DNA from: COMBO-56-21 sp038852315
GTDB taxonomy: Archaea > Thermoplasmatota > Thermoplasmata > UBA10834
NCBI GenBank assembly: GCA_038852315.1
Contig: JAWCKF010000032.1
Span: 1 to 19,479, forward strand
Length of the DNA: 19,479 nt
Direction: 5' to 3'
Shown here: piece by piece, positions 13,638-19,479 of the stretch
How the letters are laid out: each line of letters begins with the position of its first letter
Position numbering within the stretch: the first letter of the stretch is position 1
Program-made: the position numbers and the translations under genes
The notes under the pieces: generated by a model
Databases searched by the model: none
The model's input: the letters and a program-made list of their open reading frames with translations, nothing else
Told to the model about the DNA's origin: nothing

Positions 13638-16600
13638 TCAGCTCCTCCGTCTCGCGCACAGCGCCAGCGCCACGATGGCGGCCGTCGCCGCTACCAGCAC
13701 GACCGCGAGCGCTGTCAGCTCGGCAGCCGCTGAGCTCGGGGCCAACGCCGCCGGCTCGTCCGGCATCGGCAGAGACGTGCCTCCGGCGGGCACCGTCACG
13801 TTGAACTCGATGTACGGGGCACCGGTGTAGAGCGCACCGTTGGCGAAGTGCCACACATCGAAGTGCAGTGGCCCGACCATCGTTATCGTGTTGGTCGCGG
13901 GGTTGTACATGCTCTTAAGGTCAACCCCTCCGGTGTCAAAGAACCCGAGCTCCATAGTCCCGTTGTACATTATCTCCGCGTACGGAGTGAGGTCGCCCGA
14001 GACCACGAGGTTCTTAATGGCGTCTGCTGGCATGCGCTTGGCGTAGTAGCCGAGCACGTTGTTTCCCGTGGGCAGCTGTATGATGAACTTCTGGTAGTCA
14101 GACAGGTTGAAGTACTGCTTGCCAGAGTCGTATATCACGTAGTCGCCGAAACCCGGATCGCCTGCGTTGTTGCTGATGTAGTAGACGTCGTTCCTCGCAT
14201 CCCACGGATCGTACTTCGACTTGTGCAGTCCACCTGGAGTGTCCGCGGTGGCCACATAGTCGATGAAGAGCGGGTCCCAGGCCCACGCACCGGGCAGGAG
14301 TGTCTCCGGGTGCGCTGGATCGAACACGCTGGCGTTGGTCTTCACGGCTTTCAGGCTGTACTGACAGACTGCATCGTACGTGAAGTCCATCCACTGGCCG
14401 TAGAGGTCGGCGTGCATCGTGAAGTCCTCGTAGTACGGCTCGTGGTTGCACAGCATGGTCTCGTTCAGCCAGCGGGTCATAAGGACCTCGTAGCCCCAGC
14501 TTATGTGGCCTATCTCCAGCTTGATGTCGCCGTTCGGCAGCACAGACAGCTTCGCGTTAGTGCCGATGTCCGAGTACGGATACTCGTAGCCGGGCCAGAT
14601 GTCGAGCCTCACATTGCCTTCGTACATGATCCAATCGATCCAGTTCTGGACGTACGTTGCCTTGTTGGCGGACCACCATCCGAGCGGGCTGGTGACATCC
14701 ATCGGCAAGTTGAGCCACTCGTACGCGGCAGCCCGGTTCATAGTAGCCGTGATGGTCACGCCAAGGTAGTAGCCGTCAGCCATCTGCGCCTTCATGATGT
14801 TGTCGCTGAACTTCCAGTAGGGCTTCCAGTAGGAATTCCACCAGTCCCAGCTGAGGTACTCGAAGTAGATGTCGAGCTTTGCCTGAGCGTTCGGCACATA
14901 CCGCGGGCCGAACACGGGCATGAACTCCGGGTCATGGACGTTCACCGTGGACATGTTCTTGCCGGTGTTGTTCCACCTGTAAGGAGCGAATATGATCCCG
15001 TTGTAGCCCTTCCTGTCAGCGTTGTAGAGCATGGTGTACTTGCCTGGCTCGTTGTTCAGGATTATGTCTGTGCCGTACGCCGGATACCTCCACGGCCACC
15101 ACTCTCCCCATGGCTGCTGGAACATGTCGTACATCCTGAAGGTCTGCTCAGCCGGCTTGTACAACACCACGATGTTCTCCTGCGAGCCCCTCGCCGACGG
15201 CGTCGCAACATCATACACCGTTACGTTGTAAACGCCTTCGGAGTAGAAGGACACGCCCTTCGAGAACACCTTGACGCCCTTGTCGGATAGCGAGAATGTG
15301 TAGTCCTCAGGCAGATCCACTAAGGTTGCGTTCGAAGTGAAGTGTATCGTCCCGGTGTACCTCTCGAACACTGTTCCGTACTGGTTGTACGCCTTCACGG
15401 TCACGTCAGACCTCTGCTTCGTGAGCATATCGATTATGCCCGTCACGGTGAAGTGGTCAATCGCCTCGGGCGTGGGCACGACGTTTATGTCGGTCTGAGA
15501 TCCGGTCGCAGACGTGTTCACTGTGTCGGTCACCGTGATGGTGAACCAGCCCTGGGACAGGAAGGTCAGTCCAGCTGCGAACTTGTGCACTCCATGCTCA
15601 GAGATGTCGAACGTGTAGTCCGCAGGCATCGTCACCTGCCCTGTCTTGTTAGTGCTGAAGGTCACCGTGCCAGTGTAGTTGAGGAAGACATCGCCGTACT
15701 GGTCGTACGCCGTGACGGTGACATCCTCAGGCACGCCGACGGCGGGCATGTGGTAGACATCGACCTGGAACGAACTCACGTTCCTCTTGGCGAGCACGGT
15801 GACGGTCTTGTTCCCTTCCTTCAACGGCAACTCCTCTGAGACGTTGACGACTCTCAGCAACTGCGTCCCGGTGGTCTTGAACGAGACGGCTGCTTCGAAC
15901 GTGTGCACGCCCTTGTCGGTGTCCGGCTTGAACGTGTAGTTAGCAGGCAACACTGCATCAGCGTCGGACGACGTGAAGTTGACTGTCCCGTTGTAGCTCT
16001 CGAGCACGTTGTTATACTGGTCCTTCGCAGTGACTTTGACCGTGACAAGATCCTCGGCAGGCACTGCATCCAGCATGTGGATGTCGAAGTGATCCAATCG
16101 GACGACGACCGGCGTGGCTTTCCTGAACTCGACGTACGGAATGCCGTAGGGCAGCACGCCGAGCCTATCCCACTCGCTCTTGAGGAAGCTGTGGTTCGTC
16201 TGCGTCTTGGACCAGCTCCACATGTCGATGGGGCCCTTGAAGGTCACCGTTCTGTTCACAGTGTCTATGACAACCTGGCCGGGGCAATCAGTCGGCGAGG
16301 GCTCGGTGTAATTCACAACAAGCACATCGTCTGTTACATTGACGGCCGTGCCGATGCCCGTGTTGTATCTGACTAGCTGCCACCCCTCAGGCCATGTCAG
16401 AGTGAGGGTCTCGTTCTCCGTCAGGTTCCACGCGCCGGGCGTGATGTCGTACGGCACCATCTCCCCGTACTTTATGCTGCCGGGGAAATAGCACGGGAAC
16501 TCTTTCCCGTTATAGGCGTCGAACATCGAGACTGGGTTGGTAAGCGTAGATGGCACGTAGTCCTGCATCATCGCCTGCCAGGCCCACGTCGGATAGCCTC

Positions 16601-18179
16601 TCTCGCCGTTGTTCCTCTGCTCTACCGCCTCAGTTGCGAACGCAGCATAAGCGACAGCAGTGTCGATGTCGATGGTCGCCCATTCCGGCTCTATCTTCAT
16701 CCGGAAGTGCATATCCTCGAAGTACCATTCTGTCGGCATGAATGACTCGCGCATCCACCTGGTGATGAGCGCGTCCATCCCCCAGCTGACGGTGTCGTAA
16801 GTCAGCACGATTTCCGACCCAACCTTTGCCGCGGATATCGTGAAGGTGAACAGGCCCAGCGGGGTCTCGTACATCGGCAGTATGTCCAGCCTGCCAGGCC
16901 CCGCTTCTTTGACCACCCAAGCGCTGTACTTGTCATTCACCTCAGTCGAATGATCGGCCCACCACTCCTGGAAGTTGTCATACCCATAATCCGTTAGGTT
17001 GAGGACCGCCTTCGCTGCCTGTTTGTCGAGTGTGACCGTCCCGTTGAGCGAGACCACCCAGCCGTCGAGCCATGCGGAGGTCGCCGCCGGATACCTGTTC
17101 ATCTCTTCCTCGGTCAGGTACTGCATGTACCAGTCTATCTCAGCCGTCCCGCCCCTCTCGATCGGGCTCAAGAACGGCAGGAACTCGGGCCTGTCGTTCA
17201 TGTTTATCTCGGCCACGTTCCTACCCGTGATGTTGAGCCTCATGTTCGTGTATGACCAGTAGTGTCCCGGGGGCGAAGAGTGATACTTGTACCAGTACGG
17301 GTACTCACGTGACTGTATCTCCTCAGCGTGGTAGTAGTTCCATCTCCAGTCCCACCACTCGCCGAACGGCACGTTGAACATGTCATACCAGTAGTAATCG
17401 ACACTCCTCGGCGGCAGGTAGCCTATTGTCACATTCGCCGTTCCCGTCTTGGTGACGCCAGCATATGTTGCAGTAGCTGAGAGCGTGAGCTGACCCAGGG
17501 TAGTCCCGGCGGTGAGCGTGACCGACTGACCAGTGGTCGAATTGAGAGTGTAGCTGCCCTCGGGCATCCCGGAAACAGACCACGTGTACTCAAGCCCAGT
17601 TATAGGAAGTGCGACGCTCGAGATGGCAGTGGCCCTGAAGGAGTAGCTCGCTCCGGGCTCGATCGTCTTCACGGACGGGAATATCGAAATCGCGTCCAGG
17701 AATGGCGGAAGAACCCTGATCGGCTTTGTTAGAGTAAGTGACTTCTCTATGCCACGAGTCTGGTTGGTGTAAGTGACCTGGCAGGTCAGAGTACCAGTCC
17801 CCGCCACGATGTCGGCTCGGAACGGAACTGTGGGCCTGGCCCTCAATGCAAAAGCCCCAAGACTGGCAGGCGAAACTGACCACAGGTACTTGACTTCTGC
17901 GCTGTTGGTGATGTTATCTTTTCCGAAATGCACGACGGCGCTCAGCTGTGCGGTCCTTCCCGCGTCGACCTGGATCTCGTCTCCGCCGAGGATCTTGCCT
18001 GTGAGCTCCTCTTCTTCACCACCCATCATGACCACGAAAGCAGTCGCAATCAACGCTATCACGACCACTATCGCGACTATGGTGACCCACATCTTCTTGC
18101 CCTTGCCCGGAGGCGGGGAGATCGACTCCGGTTTGGCACTCTCACTAGCTGATACACTAGAATCTGTCCCTTCAGACAT
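13638..18179 (-). CDS. Giant surface protein, anchored at both ends, with duplicated Trp-rich domain
   Basis: The 1513-residue product begins with a Ser/Glu-rich tail, KGKK, and a membrane helix at about 31-52. Two Ig/PKD-like domains follow (about 60-255), then Trp/Tyr-rich domain A (about 260-688), three tandem Ig-like repeats (about 690-1010; each with a DQYG/DQYN/NQYG turn, Y(T/N)GT and YTF), and domain B (about 1012-1478), homologous to A. A second membrane helix at about 1488-1508 ends in ARRRS. Charges predict both ends inside and a loop of about 1430 residues outside. Many N-x-S/T sequons suggest N-glycosylation. An S-layer-like, adhesion or ligand-binding role is possible; I do not recognise domains A and B. 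I chose ATG at 18179 over TTG at 18209 because of GGGGGAT just upstream. The stop is TGA. Confidence 0.88.
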   Translation of the reverse strand: MSEGTDSSVSASESAKPESISPPPGKGKKMWVTIVAIVVVIALIATAFVVMMGGEEEELTGKILGGDEIQVDAGRTAQLSAVVHFGKDNITNSAEVKYLWSVSPASLGAFALRARPTVPFRADIVAGTGTLTCQVTYTNQTRGIEKSLTLTKPIRVLPPFLDAISIFPSVKTIEPGASYSFRATAISSVALPITGLEYTWSVSGMPEGSYTLNSTTGQSVTLTAGTTLGQLTLSATATYAGVTKTGTANVTIGYLPPRSVDYYWYDMFNVPFGEWWDWRWNYYHAEEIQSREYPYWYKYHSSPPGHYWSYTNMRLNITGRNVAEINMNDRPEFLPFLSPIERGGTAEIDWYMQYLTEEEMNRYPAATSAWLDGWVVSLNGTVTLDKQAAKAVLNLTDYGYDNFQEWWADHSTEVNDKYSAWVVKEAGPGRLDILPMYETPLGLFTFTISAAKVGSEIVLTYDTVSWGMDALITRWMRESFMPTEWYFEDMHFRMKIEPEWATIDIDTAVAYAAFATEAVEQRNNGERGYPTWAWQAMMQDYVPSTLTNPVSMFDAYNGKEFPCYFPGSIKYGEMVPYDITPGAWNLTENETLTLTWPEGWQLVRYNTGIGTAVNVTDDVLVVNYTEPSPTDCPGQVVIDTVNRTVTFKGPIDMWSWSKTQTNHSFLKSEWDRLGVLPYGIPYVEFRKATPVVVRLDHFDIHMLDAVPAEDLVTVKVTAKDQYNNVLESYNGTVNFTSSDADAVLPANYTFKPDTDKGVHTFEAAVSFKTTGTQLLRVVNVSEELPLKEGNKTVTVLAKRNVSSFQVDVYHMPAVGVPEDVTVTAYDQYGDVFLNYTGTVTFSTNKTGQVTMPADYTFDISEHGVHKFAAGLTFLSQGWFTITVTDTVNTSATGSQTDINVVPTPEAIDHFTVTGIIDMLTKQRSDVTVKAYNQYGTVFERYTGTIHFTSNATLVDLPEDYTFSLSDKGVKVFSKGVSFYSEGVYNVTVYDVATPSARGSQENIVVLYKPAEQTFRMYDMFQQPWGEWWPWRYPAYGTDIILNNEPGKYTMLYNADRKGYNGIIFAPYRWNNTGKNMSTVNVHDPEFMPVFGPRYVPNAQAKLDIYFEYLSWDWWNSYWKPYWKFSDNIMKAQMADGYYLGVTITATMNRAAAYEWLNLPMDVTSPLGWWSANKATYVQNWIDWIMYEGNVRLDIWPGYEYPYSDIGTNAKLSVLPNGDIKLEIGHISWGYEVLMTRWLNETMLCNHEPYYEDFTMHADLYGQWMDFTYDAVCQYSLKAVKTNASVFDPAHPETLLPGAWAWDPLFIDYVATADTPGGLHKSKYDPWDARNDVYYISNNAGDPGFGDYVIYDSGKQYFNLSDYQKFIIQLPTGNNVLGYYAKRMPADAIKNLVVSGDLTPYAEIMYNGTMELGFFDTGGVDLKSMYNPATNTITMVGPLHFDVWHFANGALYTGAPYIEFNVTVPAGGTSLPMPDEPAALAPSSAAAELTALAVVLVAATAAIVALALCARRRS

Positions 18180-18240
18180 TCTATCCCCCGAATTCACGTG
18201 GTGGCTCAACTACAAACTGCCCCGTAAAAGCGCATCCAGC

Positions 18241-18250
18241 TATTTATAAT
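18241..18250 (-). promoter_or_regulatory. TATA box for the giant surface protein gene
   Basis: The minus strand reads ATTATAAATA, a near-ideal archaeal TATA box centred about 67 bases before the ATG at 18179, giving a leader of about 40 bases. Confidence 0.65.
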
Positions 18251-18332
18251 CGCGGTCATTCCGTGATGATTATCCCACTGGCGAGGTGGACTGGTTGTTC
18301 GCAGTCTTAATGTTGTCGTCGCTTCCATGAAT

Positions 18333-18373
18333 CCCGAGCCGGACGAATCTGGATTCCGCAGGTCCGCTCCGGG
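18333..18373. repeat. Imperfect palindrome (stem with paired single-base bulges)
   Basis: CCCGAGCCGGAC at 18333-18344 pairs with GTCCGCTCCGGG at 18362-18373 as 5+3+3 base pairs, with one bulged C on each arm. Inside, GAATC and GATTC are separated by TG. It could be a cruciform, a protein site or a transcript hairpin. Confidence 0.4.
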
Positions 18374-18744
18374 TTGCAACTTATCCAGTTCCACGGCTCA
18401 GCCTCGCGCATCTCTGTTGCGCAATTCTATGAACACTGTGCTTTTATTTATCACGGACCAGACTTGGGAACAGCATTCGTGGGGAATAGCAGTCACGGCC
18501 GAGGAAGCGTGATGAGAGACCTTATGACAAATCGTTCACGCGGTTGAGGAGGACGCATCCCTCTCTTCTCGGCTGTTTCTCGGGAGTGATATAAGCTTGT
18601 GAATCGACTGCCATCCGTGTCATTGGCTCTCTCAAGCTGCGCGGAGGCGGTGCTGACTTGGCTGGTTCTTGAAAGGCATGCCGCGCGGTTCAGTCCTTTC
18701 GTTCAGCCCCTTTCCAATATCGCTAGCGCATCCGGATGATTCTT

Positions 18745-18754
18745 TTCAATAATG
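18745..18754 (+). promoter_or_regulatory. Candidate TATA box for the small ORF and transporter gene
   Basis: TTCAATAATG lies about 63 bases before the small ORF at 18813. No better TATA element is seen between it and the substrate-binding protein start. Confidence 0.25.
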
Positions 18755-18812
18755 TTTCAGGAAGTGACCGCACGGTTGAACGATGTTGAGGCGCTGCACA
18801 CACTAGGTAGCA

Positions 18813-18950
18813 ATGTTCATATACAACGGCTTCATTCGGTACTTCGACCTGCCAGATGACGCATGCCAGGAGCTAAAGAAGGTGGATCCTGACAGGCCTC
18901 ATGGGCCCGCACATTCCGTGAGGAAAGCGGTGTCCGTGATAATCCGCTAG
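18813..18950 (+). CDS. Small ORF of 45 codons, unknown
   Basis: An ATG preceded by AGGT at a 4-base spacing opens a 45-codon frame ending in TAG. The product begins MFIYNGFIRYFDLPDDACQ and ends RKAVSVIIR. It is basic, has no membrane segment, and matches no family I recognise. It ends 24 bases before the substrate-binding protein start in the same direction, so it might be a leader ORF or a co-transcribed small gene. It may equally be a decayed gene end or a chance frame. Confidence 0.3.
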   Translation: MFIYNGFIRYFDLPDDACQELKKVDPDRPHGPAHSVRKAVSVIIR

Positions 18951-18974
18951 AGAACAACAAGTGGGGGAACAAGG

Positions 18975-19479
18975 TTGCGAAAGGAGGCTGTTGGAGTTAT
19001 CTATGGGGGCATGTTAGCGATTTCAGCCATGATCTTGGCCGTGCCGATATCCGGTCTGATCGGGGTTGTCGATGACGCAGTGGCCCAGACGCAGGAGCGC
19101 GTGTTGAGGATAGGGTTTATGCAGGAGATAGACTCCATGAACCCATACATAGGATTGAACGACGCCTCATACGTGTTCTATGGTTTGATATATGATGCAC
19201 TCGGAGTCATAGATGAGGACATGAACCCCGAGCCTGACCTCGCTCTGGAGGCATGGCCTGTGCCGGAGGGATACGATGACGATCCTAACCTGGTCGGCAT
19301 GCCTTATGGGTCCGTTTGGCAGTACAACCTGACCCGCAACGCCTACTGGACCGACGGCGAGCCGTTCACCGCAGACGATGTAGTCTTCAACATAGAGCTG
19401 AACTACCAGAACTACGACGCGATGTGGGCCTACCAGCCATATTCGTACTTCATGTCTGGTGCATGGAAGATCGACGACT
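18975..19479 (+). CDS. ABC transporter substrate-binding protein, family 5 (N-terminal part)
   Basis: The first 168 codons are in the window and the gene continues past the right edge. An export signal comes first: RKE, then a hydrophobic stretch (residues about 8-30: YGGMLAISAMILAVPISGLI), then VAQTQ. The mature part starts RVLRIGFMQEIDSMNPYIG and reaches YWTDGEPFTADDVVFNIEL, a hallmark of SBP_bac_5 proteins that bind oligopeptides, nickel or sugars. No lipobox Cys is visible near the signal end, so anchoring may be at the C-terminus outside the window. The start is TTG, because an in-frame TAG at 18948 leaves it as the only start that keeps the basic n-region; an ATG at residue 13 would remove it. 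Neighbouring transporter genes would be expected to the right. Confidence 0.88.
   Translation, partial: MRKEAVGVIYGGMLAISAMILAVPISGLIGVVDDAVAQTQERVLRIGFMQEIDSMNPYIGLNDASYVFYGLIYDALGVIDEDMNPEPDLALEAWPVPEGYDDDPNLVGMPYGSVWQYNLTRNAYWTDGEPFTADDVVFNIELNYQNYDAMWAYQPYSYFMSGAWKIDD

Larger units (their letters stand above)
18180..18812. other. Long intergenic region between surface protein and transporter genes
   Basis: This spacer of 633 bases holds the surface-gene promoter, an imperfect palindrome at 18333-18373 and several plus-strand AT-rich TATA candidates (CTTTTATTTATC near 18440-18451, GATATAAGC near 18588, TTCAATAATG at 18745-18754). No ORF in it looks like a protein. A short non-coding RNA downstream of the candidate near 18440 is possible but not shown. 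Confidence 0.45.

Noticed and set aside
13848..15290. 480-codon plus-strand frame opposite the surface protein
   Set aside because: Its Val/His/Arg-rich composition is that of an antisense shadow; the minus-strand frame has signal anchor, repeats and sequons.
18263..18514. Two GTGATGA matches to a C box of a C/D RNA
   Set aside because: No CTGA D box is found at suitable distance after either one.

Overview
The window looks archaeal and most like Thermoplasmatota, a Methanomassiliicoccales-related or heterotrophic Thermoplasmata lineage. Reasons: AT-rich archaeal TATA boxes sit about 25-45 bases before many starts; the Ile ATA and Arg AGG/AGA codon habit is archaeal; a DUF835 protein, an MNT-type winged-helix regulator, a methylamine-type corrinoid methyltransferase pair and a huge surface protein are all present. 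GC content is moderately high, judged by eye. TTG and GTG starts are common, several with strong Shine-Dalgarno sites. No tRNA, rRNA, CRISPR or insertion sequence was recognised.

Layout, left to right. (1) 1-5082, minus strand: the N-terminal part of a kinase-fold protein, a zinc-ribbon protein with a helical C-terminus, and a tightly coupled polX-ligA pair (family X DNA polymerase/PHP plus NAD-dependent DNA ligase, ATGA overlap), which forms a DNA gap-filling and sealing unit. (2) 5236-5860, plus strand: a winged-helix/nucleotidyltransferase-fold regulator behind two adjacent perfect palindromes. (3) 5871-8664: a class A beta-lactamase-like serine hydrolase without a signal peptide, a HAD phosphatase and a DUF835 protein. 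(4) 8763-11156, minus strand: an operon of corrinoid protein, MtmB-like methyltransferase and a small tandem Cys4 protein, divergent from (5) a soluble PAS-GAF-GAF histidine kinase at 11425-13518. (6) 13638-18179, minus strand: a 1513-residue surface protein anchored at both ends. (7) 18180-18974: a long spacer with an imperfect palindrome and a 45-codon ORF, then the start of a family 5 (peptide-type) ABC substrate-binding protein running off the right edge.

The most interesting point is region 4. The methyltransferase is a full-length MtmB (monomethylamine methyltransferase) homolog, but the position where MtmB has pyrrolysine (in-frame UAG) carries an ordinary Met codon, and the acidic/polar residues that surround pyrrolysine in MtmB also appear replaced. 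Five ORFs in the same window end in TAG, so UAG seems to be a normal stop here. This looks like a pyrrolysine-free branch of the MtmB family, probably with a different methyl donor, working with its own corrinoid protein and an unrecognised eight-cysteine protein, and possibly controlled by the divergent sensor kinase. Methyl groups could enter a tetrahydropterin C1 pathway, but nothing in the window shows the acceptor.
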